Part shown: piece after piece, positions 33,577-43,207 of the stretch
How positions within the stretch are numbered: the first letter of the stretch is position 1
Layout of the letters: each line of letters opens with the position of its first letter
Source of the DNA: Nocardia aurea
GTDB lineage: Bacteria > Actinomycetota > Actinomycetes > Mycobacteriales > Mycobacteriaceae
NCBI RefSeq assembly: GCF_003123685.1
Contig: NZ_QCYJ01000116.1
Location: 124,001 to 188,000, forward strand
DNA length: 64,000 nucleotides
Direction: 5' to 3'
Made by a program: the position numbers and the translations under genes
The notes under the pieces: model-generated
Databases searched by the model: none
Told to the model about the DNA's origin: nothing
The model's input: only the letters and a program-made list of their open reading frames with translations

Positions 33577-33630
33577 GTGACTGAGCTACTCAGTGCGAGG
33601 GGGCCGGCACCCGGCCCTCGTGGGTTCTGA
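33577..33630 (+). CDS. Leader ORF upstream of phoH2
   Basis: A GTG at 33577 preceded by GGGAGG (8-nt spacing) begins a 17-codon ORF, product MTELLSARGPAPGPRGF, ending at TGA 33630, 80 nt before the phoH2 start. An in-frame ATG at 33532 would give 32 residues. The last codons overlap a GC hairpin (33599-33619). This could be a regulatory leader peptide. In M. smegmatis and M. tuberculosis the PhoH2 toxin is preceded by a small antitoxin (PhoAT), but I see no similarity. The rest of the 33406-33709 interval has no other gene. Confidence 0.45.
   Translation: MTELLSARGPAPGPRGF
33599..33619. promoter_or_regulatory. Hairpin overlapping the phoH2 leader ORF
   Basis: GGGGCCGG and CCGGCCCT pair (9 bp including one G-T) around a CAC loop. 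The hairpin falls inside the last codons of the leader ORF, so ribosome position on the leader could change folding of the phoH2 leader. Confidence 0.5.
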
Positions 33631-33709
33631 CGCAAGTCGACCCATCAGGACGGACCGGTCCAGCGAGATCGTCCGCGCGGGTGCCGCACGGACAAACAAG
33701 GAGCCCACC

Positions 33710-35116
33710 GTGACTGCTGCACGCTCCGTTTCCGCTCCCTCGGCGACCTCCCGTAAAACCGGGAAAGGCGCCGCTGTCACTTCTGATCCCAAGGGAGTAA
33801 GCCCCTCGCTCTCCACTTCGTCCGGTGCCAAGACGTTCGTCATCGACACCTCGGTCCTGCTCTCCGATCCCTGGGCCTACACCCGGTTCGGCGAGCACGA
33901 CGTCGTGTTACCGCTGGTCGTCATCAGCGAACTCGAAGGCAAACGCCACCACCACGAACTGGGCTGGTTCGCGCGGGAAGCCCTGCGCAACCTGGACGAT
34001 CTGCGTGTGCAGAACGGCAGGCTGGACCAGCAGGTGCCGATCGGCACCGAGGGCGGAACACTGCAGGTGGAACTCAATCACACCGACCCCGCGGTCCTTC
34101 CGGTCGGCTTCCGCACCGACACCAACGACTCTCGCATTCTGGCCTGTGCGCTCAATCTCGCGGCGGAGGGCCGCGAAGTCGTCATGGTGTCCAAAGATAT
34201 CCCGTTGCGCGTCAAGGCCAGTGCCGTCGGTTTGCGGGCCGACGAGTACCACGCCCAGGACGTGATCACCTCCGGTTGGTCCGGAATGGTCGAAATCGAC
34301 GTCGCCACCGCGCAGGTCGACCAGATCTATTCCGAATCGGTCATCGATCTGGACCAGGCGAGGGAACTGCCCTGCCACACCGGAATCCGGCTGCTCGGTT
34401 CCAGTTCCAGCGCGCTCGGCCGGGTGACCCCGGACAAACGCGTCCAATTGGTGCGCGAACGCGAGGCATTCGGCCTGCACGGCCGCTCCGCCGAACAGCG
34501 CATCGCCCTGGATCTGCTGCTGGACGAGAGCATCGGCATCGTCTCGCTCGGCGGCAAGGCCGGTACCGGCAAATCGGCGCTCGCGCTCACCGCGGGTCTG
34601 GAAGCGGTGCTCGAACGCCGTACCCAGCGCAAGGTGGTGGTCTTCCGCCCGCTCTACGCGGTCGGCGGCCAGGATCTGGGCTACCTGCCCGGCAGCGAGA
34701 GCGAGAAGATGGGCCCGTGGGCCCAGGCGGTCTTCGACACGCTGGACGGGCTGGCCTCCGCCGAGGTGATGGAGGAGGTGCTCAGCCGCGACATGCTCGA
34801 GGTGCTGCCGCTGACCCATATCCGCGGTCGGTCGCTGCACGATTCGTTCGTGATCGTGGACGAGGCGCAGTCGCTGGAACGCAATGTGCTGCTCACCGTG
34901 CTCAGCAGGTTGGGCACCGGGTCGCGGGTGGTGCTCACCCACGATGTCGCCCAGCGCGACAACCTGCGTGTCGGCAGGCACGACGGCGTCGCCGCGGTGA
35001 TCGAGAAGCTGAAGGGACATCCCCTTTTCGCCCACATCACCCTCACCCGCAGTGAGCGGTCGCCGATCGCGGCGTTGGTCACCGAGATGCTGGAGGAATA
35101 CGGTCCGAACGCCTGA
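33710..35116 (+). CDS. phoH2: PhoH-like ATPase with PIN domain
   Basis: The protein (468 residues from GTG 33710) combines an N-terminal PIN ribonuclease domain (KTFVIDTSVLLSDPWAYTRF, acidic residues D, E, D in TSVLL, ISELEGKR, TNDSRIL) with a C-terminal PhoH P-loop ATPase domain (Walker A GGKAGTGKSA, near residue 281; Walker B IVDEAQSL; HDVAQRDN). The fusion is PhoH2, a sequence-specific RNA helicase/RNase in mycobacteria where it acts as a toxin-type protein. AAGGAG lies 6 nt upstream of GTG 33710, which fixes the start. It matches Rv1095 in gene order. Confidence 0.9.
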   Translation: MTAARSVSAPSATSRKTGKGAAVTSDPKGVSPSLSTSSGAKTFVIDTSVLLSDPWAYTRFGEHDVVLPLVVISELEGKRHHHELGWFAREALRNLDDLRVQNGRLDQQVPIGTEGGTLQVELNHTDPAVLPVGFRTDTNDSRILACALNLAAEGREVVMVSKDIPLRVKASAVGLRADEYHAQDVITSGWSGMVEIDVATAQVDQIYSESVIDLDQARELPCHTGIRLLGSSSSALGRVTPDKRVQLVREREAFGLHGRSAEQRIALDLLLDESIGIVSLGGKAGTGKSALALTAGLEAVLERRTQRKVVVFRPLYAVGGQDLGYLPGSESEKMGPWAQAVFDTLDGLASAEVMEEVLSRDMLEVLPLTHIRGRSLHDSFVIVDEAQSLERNVLLTVLSRLGTGSRVVLTHDVAQRDNLRVGRHDGVAAVIEKLKGHPLFAHITLTRSERSPIAALVTEMLEEYGPNA

Positions 35117-35181
35117 CGGGCAAACGCCCAGGGTGTGTTTCATCTCACAAATGAGTGGGTAGTCACCGCTCGATAGCTGTT

Positions 35182-35227
35182 CGGCAACGACCCGGCGCAT
35201 CGGTAATGGTTCGCCGGGTCGTTGCCG
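35182..35227. repeat. Perfect 16-bp inverted repeat (probable terminator) after phoH2
   Basis: CGGCAACGACCCGGCG at 35182 and CGCCGGGTCGTTGCCG at 35212 are exact reverse complements with a 14-nt loop. It lies 66 nt past the phoH2 stop and 81 nt before the lipoprotein ATG. No T-run follows, so it may be a terminator, an RNA processing site or a dimer operator. Confidence 0.6.
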
Positions 35228-35308
35228 TACTTCGTCCTAGGCTGCGCGGGGCGCACCGCGTGAGGAGCGCCCCGGCAAGCCACGGAAAGCCAATTCGAGA
35301 GGATGGAC

Positions 35309-35920
35309 ATGCACCACTTCGCTCGACGAACGGCTGGATACACCACGGCGCTCATGGCCGCGGCACTGCTGCTGACCACGGGATGCGGCGATGACGACGA
35401 CGATTCCAATTCCGCGGCGAGCACCACGGCGCCCGCGGCCGCGACGACCACGACCGTGCGCGCCACCACTACGTCATCGGAGATCTCCGAGACCGCGCGC
35501 AGCGCCGAATCCGCGACCGCGACGACGGGGCCCGACTCCACCGGCGAGTCGACGGAGCAGACCAAGATCCCGACCCAGGGCGGGACCGAGGTCACCGTCT
35601 CCGGCGACATCTACGAGAAATATGTCGCCGCGGGCGGCCCGACCGGCCCGCTCGGCGCGCCGATGCAAGCGCAGGAGAACGGCCCCGACGACGGCGAATA
35701 CCAGGATTTCGTGGGCGGCACGATCTACGAGGCGAACGAAGGCGACCCGCACATCGTCTGGGGCGAGATCCGCACGGCGTGGGAGGGCACCGGCGGCGCG
35801 AACGGCACGCTCGGCTATCCCACCAGCGACGAGACCGATATCCCCGGCGGCAAGCAGTCGACCTTCACCGGAGGCACCATCACCTGGGTGGACGGCCAGA
35901 TCACCGTCACGCCGAAGTAG
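35309..35920 (+). CDS. LGFP-repeat lipoprotein
   Basis: This 203-residue protein has a lipoprotein signal peptide ending LLTTGC (C26). A low-complexity Asp/Ser/Thr-rich linker (DDDDDSN, repeated TTT) of about 70 residues follows, then a C-terminal domain with LGFP-type repeats (GGPTGPLGAPMQAQENGPDDGEYQDFVGGTIYEAN and a second copy GGANGTLGYPTSDETDIPGGKQSTFTGGTITW). LGFP repeats are found in mycolic-acid bacteria in proteins anchored to the cell wall. GAGAGG lies 6 nt before ATG 35309; an ATG 6 nt upstream (35303) would overlap this site. Confidence 0.85.
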   Translation: MHHFARRTAGYTTALMAAALLLTTGCGDDDDDSNSAASTTAPAAATTTTVRATTTSSEISETARSAESATATTGPDSTGESTEQTKIPTQGGTEVTVSGDIYEKYVAAGGPTGPLGAPMQAQENGPDDGEYQDFVGGTIYEANEGDPHIVWGEIRTAWEGTGGANGTLGYPTSDETDIPGGKQSTFTGGTITWVDGQITVTPK

Positions 35921-36055
35921 GCGGCCGGAATCCGCGGCTCGGTGATGCGATGGAGGCGGCGTCCGGCATCATGTGACATCATCTCCGTGGTTTCGGACGT
36001 CGTCCGGCAATGCCGTCGTATATCCCCGCGTCGCGGGCACAGCAGCTAGGTTGTG

Positions 36056-36916
36056 ATGGTGCAAAATCTCTTGACCGATCGTGAGCTGCTCGATTCGCTC
36101 GCCCTCGAGGTGGAACTGAATCTGCGGCGCCACATCGAGGTGGCCGACGGATGGCAGCCGCACGACTACGTGCCGTTCAGCGAGGGCCAGAACTTCCGCT
36201 TCCTCGGCGGAACCGATTGGGAGCCGGGGCAATCCGAGCTCAGCGAGGTCGCCAAGCTGGCCTTGACGGTGAGCGTCCTGATAGCCGACAACCTGCCCTC
36301 CTACCATCGTGAGATCGGTAAGTACCTGCGCACCGGCGCGTGGTGGCGCTGGGTCGGCCGCTGGACGGCCGAGGAGAACCGGCACGAGATCATGATCCGC
36401 AACTACCTCATGGTCACCAGGTCGGTCGATCCGGTGCAGCTGGAGCGGTCGCGGATGGAACATATGACCAAGGGCTTCCGCAGGCCCTCTCTGCATCTGC
36501 TCGACGTGCTCGCCACCTGCGCGTTGGAGGAGACGGCGTCGGCGGTCCGGCATCGCAATATCGCCGCGCTCGGCGAGAACGAGATCGTCACCGCCATGGC
36601 GGACCGCATCGCGCTCGACGACGAATTGCAGGCGAGGTTCTTCGCCGATCTCGTCGCCGCGGGATTCGATATCGCCCCCGATCAGACCATGCGCGCCGTC
36701 GCCGACAGCGTGGCCGCGTTCAAGGTTCCGTCGGTGACCCTGCCCGACGGACGCAGCAGCGACGAACTGCTGGCCGAGGCCGGTGTCTACGATCCGGCGC
36801 AGGAACCGACGCTGGTCTTCGCGCCGCTGCTGGCGCGGTGGAATGTCTTCGAGCGCACCGATCTCGGCGCCGAGGGCGAGCAGGCCCGCACCGAAATCGC
36901 GCATCTGCGCGGCTGA
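36056..36916 (+). CDS. DesA2-like acyl-ACP desaturase-family protein with altered metal site
   Basis: The 286-residue protein resembles M. tuberculosis DesA2 (Rv1094), which sits next to glyA and phoH2 there. It shares the HDYVPFSEGQNFRFLGGTDW motif and the first diiron motif AEENRH (E107, H110), plus E159 in ALEETAS. In the second motif E190 is kept but the expected histidine at 193 is alanine (DDELQARFF), and the first-helix ligand position is Asp (D78). A full diiron site may therefore be missing and the enzyme could be impaired or of other function. ATG 36056 is preceded by AGG. It is convergent with fumC. Confidence 0.8.
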   Translation: MVQNLLTDRELLDSLALEVELNLRRHIEVADGWQPHDYVPFSEGQNFRFLGGTDWEPGQSELSEVAKLALTVSVLIADNLPSYHREIGKYLRTGAWWRWVGRWTAEENRHEIMIRNYLMVTRSVDPVQLERSRMEHMTKGFRRPSLHLLDVLATCALEETASAVRHRNIAALGENEIVTAMADRIALDDELQARFFADLVAAGFDIAPDQTMRAVADSVAAFKVPSVTLPDGRSSDELLAEAGVYDPAQEPTLVFAPLLARWNVFERTDLGAEGEQARTEIAHLRG

Positions 36917-36926
36917 TTCACCCCGC

Positions 36927-36957
36927 CGGTCGGTGCGCTCGCCGAGCGCACCGACCG
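36927..36957. terminator. Bidirectional terminator between the DesA2-like gene and fumC
   Basis: CGGTCGGTGCGCT and AGCGCACCGACCG form a perfect 13-bp stem around a 5-nt loop, 10 nt past the desaturase stop and 6 nt before the end of convergent fumC. Confidence 0.85.
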
Positions 36958-36963
36958 AAGCGG

Positions 36964-38367
<1,404 letters not shown>

Positions 38368-38494
38368 ATTTCCGACCCTATGCCGACCGCGCGCCGTGTG
38401 GGGCTGCCACGCCTGAGGCGATGCGCACAGCGCGGAACGGGCGGCGGAGGCCCCGAATCCGAGGCCCCGAAACGCCTACCCGAACACCACGAAA

Positions 38495-38524
38495 AAGACG
38501 CGCAGCCAACGGCATACGCGTCTT
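38495..38524 (-). terminator. Rho-independent-type terminator of glpX
   Basis: AAGACGCG and CGCGTCTT form an 8-bp stem, and on the minus strand the stem is followed by a run of Ts (complement of GAAAAA at 38491-38496). It lies 17 nt past the glpX stop. Confidence 0.8.
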
Positions 38525-38540
38525 CGTCGGACCTCGTGGA

Positions 38541-39584
38541 TCAGGGCAGCGGCGGATCCGCGTCCTCGTCGCCGATGAAGTCCACGGCGGAGTACTCGCG
38601 GAGTTTGGTGAGACGGTGGTAGGCGTCGATCATGCGGACGGTGCCCGATTTGGAGCGCATGACGATCGACTGGGTGGAGGCGCCGCCACCGTAGTAGCGG
38701 ACTCCGCGCAGCAGGTCACCGTCGGTGACGCCGGTCGCGCAGAAGAAGACGTTCTCACCCGCGACGAGATCCTCGGTGGTGAGCACACGGTCCAGATCGT
38801 GACCGGCGTCGATCGCCTTCCGGCGTTCCTCGTCGTCGGTCGGCGCTAGTTTGGCCTGTAGCGCTCCGCCCATACAGCGGATGGCGGCCGCGGCGATGAT
38901 GCCCTCCGGGGTGCCGCCGATGCCGACCAGGATGTCGGTGCCCGAATCGGGCCGCGCGGCCGCGATCGCGCCCGCGACGTCACCGTCGGAGATCAGCCGG
39001 ATCCGCGCGCCCGCGTCGCGGACCTCCTGGATCAGCTGCGCGTGGCGCGGACGATCGAGGATGCAGACGGTCAGATCCGATTTCAGCAGACTCTTCGCCT
39101 TGGCGACGCGCGCGATGTTCTCGGCGATCGGGGCGGAGATATCGATCACGTCGGCGGCATCGGGCCCGACCGCGATCTTGTGCATGTAGAACACCGCGGA
39201 CGGGTCGAACATCGCACCGCGCTCGGCGACCGCGAGCACGGAGATCGCGCCGGGCGAACCCTTGGACATCAGCGTGGTGCCGTCGATCGGGTCGACCGCG
39301 AAATCCACCTCGGGGCCGGTGCCGTCGCCGACGATCTCGCCGTTGTACAGCATGGGCGCTTCGTCCTTCTCGCCCTCGCCGATCACGACGGTGCCGCGCA
39401 TCGAGACCGAGTTGACCAGCTCGCGCATGGCGTCGACGGCGGCGCCGTCGCCGCCCTCCTTGTCGCCACGCCCGACCCAGCGGCCTGCCGCCATGGCGCC
39501 CGCCTCGGTCACCCGGACCAATTCGAGCGCGAGATTGCGATCAGGGGCCTCACGGCGGCTGGGTGCTGGCTTTGATGCCGTCAT
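38541..39584 (-). CDS. glpX: Fructose-1,6-bisphosphatase class II
   Basis: GlpX-type FBPase catalyses the committed step of gluconeogenesis. The 347-residue protein contains GEGEKDEAPM and VDPIDGTT metal-binding motifs, the GTPEGIIAAAAI motif and the YYGGGAS tail typical of the class. The mycobacterial counterpart is Rv1099c, the essential GlpX of M. tuberculosis. ATG 39584 has GGGAGG upstream. It is divergent from the DUF4245 gene (146 nt between starts). Confidence 0.95.
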   Translation of the reverse strand: MTASKPAPSRREAPDRNLALELVRVTEAGAMAAGRWVGRGDKEGGDGAAVDAMRELVNSVSMRGTVVIGEGEKDEAPMLYNGEIVGDGTGPEVDFAVDPIDGTTLMSKGSPGAISVLAVAERGAMFDPSAVFYMHKIAVGPDAADVIDISAPIAENIARVAKAKSLLKSDLTVCILDRPRHAQLIQEVRDAGARIRLISDGDVAGAIAAARPDSGTDILVGIGGTPEGIIAAAAIRCMGGALQAKLAPTDDEERRKAIDAGHDLDRVLTTEDLVAGENVFFCATGVTDGDLLRGVRYYGGGASTQSIVMRSKSGTVRMIDAYHRLTKLREYSAVDFIGDEDADPPLP

Positions 39585-39729
39585 GGCGGGGTGCCTCCCT
39601 CGGTTGGTTTGTTCCGCACGATTGTCTCATTTCGCCCGGGCCCGACTTCGCACCAGATGGCAGGACGCGGGGGTGCGGGCGGGAGCGGCCCGCCGCCGAG
39701 TGGATAGACGCCGAGTGGATACTTGGACC

Positions 39730-40296
39730 GTGTCCTACCAAAAGCCACGCATCCTCCACGACTACAAGGATCTGTTCTTCTCGCTGATCCCGTTGGTGCT
39801 GATCGCCGTGGTCTTCGCCGGTCTGGCCAGTCAGTGCAGCTTCTCGGCGACCGGCCCGACCGAGGGGAAGATCCCGCATTTCGATGTGCAGGCCGCGCTG
39901 AATTCCGACGCGCGCACGCTGCCGTTCCCGATCAGGAACCCGGCCGTGCCCGCGGACTGGACGCCGAATTCGGGCAGTCGCGACACCATCACCGGCCCGG
40001 ACGGCGGTCCGGTGAGCACCGTGGGATATATCACTCCGTCGGGGACGTATATGCAGCTCACCCAGAGCAGCGCCTCCGACGAGGTGCTCGCCCGCTCGAT
40101 CCTCGGCTCCCGGTTCGCCAACGGCACCCAGCAGATCGGCAACCAGAAATGGACGGTGTTCGCCGAGCCGACCGAGGAGACGGCCTGGATCGCCGATTTC
40201 GGCCAGTCCAGGGTGTTGATCAAGGGCGCCGGTGACACCAGCGCGTTCACGACGTTGGCTCAGGCCGTCACGGCCGCCCCGCAACTGTCGCGCTGA
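39730..40296 (+). CDS. DUF4245 membrane-anchored protein
   Basis: This 188-residue protein has a short cytoplasmic start (SYQKPRILHDYKDLFFS), one transmembrane helix (LIPLVLIAVVFAGLASQCSF) and an extracytoplasmic domain with IPHFDVQAALNSDARTLPFPI and RFANGTQQIGNQKWTVF. Family DUF4245 is conserved next to glpX in actinobacteria (Rv1100). Function unknown. GTG 39730 was chosen because MSYQKPRIL matches the family; an in-frame GTG 15 nt upstream is possible. A 13-bp direct repeat CGCCGAGTGGATA at 39694 and 39709 precedes the gene. Confidence 0.82.
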   Translation: MSYQKPRILHDYKDLFFSLIPLVLIAVVFAGLASQCSFSATGPTEGKIPHFDVQAALNSDARTLPFPIRNPAVPADWTPNSGSRDTITGPDGGPVSTVGYITPSGTYMQLTQSSASDEVLARSILGSRFANGTQQIGNQKWTVFAEPTEETAWIADFGQSRVLIKGAGDTSAFTTLAQAVTAAPQLSR

Positions 40297-40329
40297 CGTT
40301 CTCCCACTCTCGCGTGCTCCGAGCCTCGA

Positions 40330-40674
40330 TCAGCGATGGCCGACGACGTTGACGACCGTTCCGTCGGGATCACGCACGAAGAATCGCCGCACGCCCCAGG
40401 GTTCGTCGCGCAGCGCGTAGACGATATCCGCGCCCTTCGCGCTCGCCGCGGCGTGCACGGCGTCGACATCGTCGACCTCGACGCTGATATCGGGCTGGAA
40501 CCGCTCGGCGCCCGGCCCGAGCAGCAGTATCTGGGCGGTCGGGTTGGTGGGCGAGGCCATGGTCACCGCCCAGCCCAGATCCATGGCCTCCTCGAAGCCG
40601 AGCAGGCGATAGAAATCGCGGCTGCGCGCCATGTCGTCGGTGCGGATATCGGGTGTCGCGCGACGAATGCCCAT
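40330..40674 (-). CDS. VOC (glyoxalase/bleomycin resistance) superfamily protein
   Basis: The 114-residue protein has the paired beta-alpha-beta-beta-beta modules of the VOC fold: DIRTDDMARSRDFYRLLGFEEAM in the first half, FQPDISVEVDDVDAVHAAA and RRFFVRDPDGTVVNVVGH in the second. The function could be a dioxygenase, isomerase or binding of a metal-linked ligand; substrate unknown. AGGAG lies 5 nt before the ATG. It lies 19 nt downstream of xseB on the same strand, so it may be a distal gene of the xse operon. Confidence 0.85.
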   Translation of the reverse strand: MGIRRATPDIRTDDMARSRDFYRLLGFEEAMDLGWAVTMASPTNPTAQILLLGPGAERFQPDISVEVDDVDAVHAAASAKGADIVYALRDEPWGVRRFFVRDPDGTVVNVVGHR

Positions 40675-40693
40675 GTCTGCTCCTACGTCCGGT

Positions 40694-40948
40694 TCATACC
40701 TGTTCTTCGGCCTCGGAACGGGATATCGCGTCCTCGACGCGTTTGCGTGCGCCCGCCAGATGCTCCTCGCACCGGGTGGCGAGCGCTTCGCCGCGCTCCC
40801 ACAGCGCCAGCGAATCGTCGAGGTCCATTCCGCCCTGTTCGAGCATCTTCACGACGTTGACCAATTCGTCGCGGGCGCGTTCGTAGCCGAAGCCGCGAAT
40901 CTCGGCCAGCTCCGTCGGCTCGGCCTCGGCGTTGCCGGAATCGGTCAC
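40694..40948 (-). CDS. xseB: Exodeoxyribonuclease VII small subunit
   Basis: XseB binds the large subunit and is needed for activity of exonuclease VII. The 84-residue helical protein contains the family pattern GYERARDELVNVVKMLEQGGMDLDDSLALWERGEALATRCEEHLAGARKRVE. GTG 40948 overlaps the xseA stop by 4 nt (GTGA). Order xseA-xseB matches Rv1108c-Rv1107c. Confidence 0.94.
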   Translation of the reverse strand: MTDSGNAEAEPTELAEIRGFGYERARDELVNVVKMLEQGGMDLDDSLALWERGEALATRCEEHLAGARKRVEDAISRSEAEEQV

Positions 40949-42273
40949 CGTCGTTCCTCCCTGTCGTCGTCGCGCTCGCGCGGACCCGCGCCGCTCGCCG
41001 CGCTCTTACCGAGTGCCTGTGACCCCAACGCCGCCGCGGTGACGGCGCCGTCGGCCACCCGCACACGCAACTGACTGCCCGCGGGCGCGTCATCGATACT
41101 GCGCACCACATGCCGTTCGCGGCCGGAAACCCGCTGCACCACAGCGTAGCCACGCGCCAGCGTCGCGGCCGGGCCGACCGCGGTGAGGTTCTCCCGCAGG
41201 TGCCGTGTCGTCGTGGACTCGGCGCCGATCAGATGGTCGACACAGCGCCGGGCGGCGATTCTGAGCCGTTCGACCTCCTCGGTGCGCCGGTCGATATCGC
41301 GGAGCGGATCGGCGAGCACCGGCCGCGACCGCAACTGCGCGAGCGCCGCGGTCTCGCGGTCGACCCAGCCGCGCAGCGCCGCCGTCGCGCGATCGCGCAT
41401 ATCGCGCACCCCGGCGAGTTCGGCCGCGGCGTCGGGCACGATCCGCTTCGCGGCGTCGGTGGGTGTGGCCGCGCGCATATCGGCGACCAGATCGCAGAGC
41501 GGATTATCCGGTTCGTGACCGATCGCGCTGACGATGGGCGTCGTCGCCGCCACGATCGCCCGGCACAGCGCCTCGTCGGAGAAGGGCAGCAGATCCTCCA
41601 CGCTGCCGCCGCCACGGGCGAGCACGATGACGTCGACCGCGGGATCGCGATCGAGCGCGGCCAGCGCCTCCAGGATCTGCGGTACCGCGGTCGGACCCTG
41701 CACCGCGGTATTACGGATATCGAAAAGCACCGCGGGCCAACGATTCCTGGCCACCGTCAGCACATCGCGCTCGGCGGCGCTCGCCCTGCCGGTGATCAGC
41801 CCGACGGTGCCGGGCAGGAAGGGGACGGGCCGTTTCAGACGCGGATCGAACAACCCCTCGGCGGCCAGCAGTGCCTTGAGCCGCTCGATACGGGCGAGTA
41901 GTTCGCCGACGCCGACCGGACGTATCTCGATCACGCGCAGCGAGATCGTGCCGCGCCCGACGAAGAACGACAGTTTGCCGAAGACGACGACCCGGCTGCC
42001 CTCCTGGAGGGGCACCGGCGATCTACGGATCAGTTCCGGATCGCAGGTCACCGACAGCGACATGTCGGCGGAAGGATCGCGCAGGACGAGAAACGCGGTG
42101 CGGGTGCCCGGCCGCAGATTCATCTGGGTGATCTGACCCTCCACCCAGATACTGCCGAGCCGGTCGATCCACTGCGCGACCTTGAGCGCGACCGTGCGCA
42201 CCGGCCACGGTTGTTCGGCGGAATTGGCTGGCGTCGCGGCGCCGGTCCGCGCCGCCGTGCCGTCCTGAGTCAT
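40945..42273 (-). CDS. xseA: Exodeoxyribonuclease VII large subunit
   Basis: XseA is the catalytic subunit of exonuclease VII, which degrades single-stranded DNA from both ends. The 442-residue protein has an N-terminal OB-fold (VEGQITQMNLRPGTRTAFLVLRD), the catalytic domain with VGLITGRASAAERD, VDVIVLARGGGSVEDLLPF and SAIGHEPDNPLCDLVADMRAATPTDAA, then a coiled-coil-rich C-terminus. ATG 42273 gives MTQDGTAART; a GTG at 42303 is a possible start. The C-terminus ends in a highly charged tail. Confidence 0.93.
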   Translation of the reverse strand: MTQDGTAARTGAATPANSAEQPWPVRTVALKVAQWIDRLGSIWVEGQITQMNLRPGTRTAFLVLRDPSADMSLSVTCDPELIRRSPVPLQEGSRVVVFGKLSFFVGRGTISLRVIEIRPVGVGELLARIERLKALLAAEGLFDPRLKRPVPFLPGTVGLITGRASAAERDVLTVARNRWPAVLFDIRNTAVQGPTAVPQILEALAALDRDPAVDVIVLARGGGSVEDLLPFSDEALCRAIVAATTPIVSAIGHEPDNPLCDLVADMRAATPTDAAKRIVPDAAAELAGVRDMRDRATAALRGWVDRETAALAQLRSRPVLADPLRDIDRRTEEVERLRIAARRCVDHLIGAESTTTRHLRENLTAVGPAATLARGYAVVQRVSGRERHVVRSIDDAPAGSQLRVRVADGAVTAAALGSQALGKSAASGAGPRERDDDREERR

Positions 42274-42409
42274 GCCGCCAGATATACGCGTCGGGTCGGA
42301 CACGAACGCAACGGGTCGGGCGATTCGGCCCGGCGGCCCCGCGGCGAGCGCTCGAAACCGACGCGCGGAGGTCGGCCGCGCGCGCTTCGTCGCTGTCGCG
42401 AGACCGGGG

Positions 42410-43096
42410 TCACTGGGCGCGGACGGTGGCGATCCGATTGGTCAGCATCGTGACGAACGGCGCCCTGTCCAGGGTGAGCTGTTCGTAGTCGAGCAACTCG
42501 GCGAGTTCCTCGACCGAGAGCATGCGCAGCCGGGCGCGCAATTGCGCCAGGGTCATATTCGCGTAGTCGTAGCGGGTCGCGACCTCGGGTGCGACGACCT
42601 CCGACGTTTCCGGATCGGCCTGTTCCCCGGCGTTGTCGACCGCCGTGTCGGTTGCCGTGGTGTCTGTCACCGTGGCGTCCGTCACCGGTGTATCCGTGAC
42701 CGCGGAGTCGTCGCGCTCGTCGATGGTCGGGAGCGCGACCGGATGCCCGTTCGTCTCGCTCGCCACGGCGGGTTCGTCGGCGGTGTACAGATCGAAACGG
42801 CTGGTTCGCGCCGGATTGGCGAACGTCGGTTCCGAGGAAGGATCGGAGTCGAGATCCTCGTCGAAGGTTGCCCACTCCGGCTGTTCCTGCTCACCGCCGC
42901 CCAGACGGTCGAAAACCGCGTCGCCCTTGAGTGCGAGGCTGGTCACGAACTGCTGGATATGCATGGAGGTCTGGAGCAGCTGGCTGATGGCGGTGATCGG
43001 AAAGTTCACGGCCGCCGTGGGCAGCCTGCGAGTCTCTTCCAGGGCGTACACGGCGGCACCGGCGGCGACCCGGGCCAGGAACGGAGGTCGGAACAT
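42410..43096 (-). CDS. Lipid-droplet-associated-type protein
   Basis: This 228-residue protein begins with an amphipathic region (MFRPPFLARVAAGAAVYALEETRRLPTAAVNFPITAISQLLQ) that could associate with membranes or lipid droplets. A long acidic linker with Thr/Asp-rich repeats (TDTPVTDATVTDTTATDT) follows, then a C-terminal conserved helical piece (MTLAQLRARLRMLSVEELAELLDYEQ). It matches Rv1109c, annotated as lipid-droplet-associated in mycobacteria and rhodococci. ATG 43096 was chosen over an upstream start at 43144. Divergent from ispH. Confidence 0.8.
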   Translation of the reverse strand: MFRPPFLARVAAGAAVYALEETRRLPTAAVNFPITAISQLLQTSMHIQQFVTSLALKGDAVFDRLGGGEQEQPEWATFDEDLDSDPSSEPTFANPARTSRFDLYTADEPAVASETNGHPVALPTIDERDDSAVTDTPVTDATVTDTTATDTAVDNAGEQADPETSEVVAPEVATRYDYANMTLAQLRARLRMLSVEELAELLDYEQLTLDRAPFVTMLTNRIATVRAQ

Positions 43097-43207
43097 GGTT
43101 CTAGCCTGCCCGATACGCCCGACGATGCAAAGGGTGGGTGTCACAGACAGATTGTCGCGTGTCCCTCCACCCGGCTCGCAACCGCCCGACGCAAGTAAGC
43201 TGTCGTC

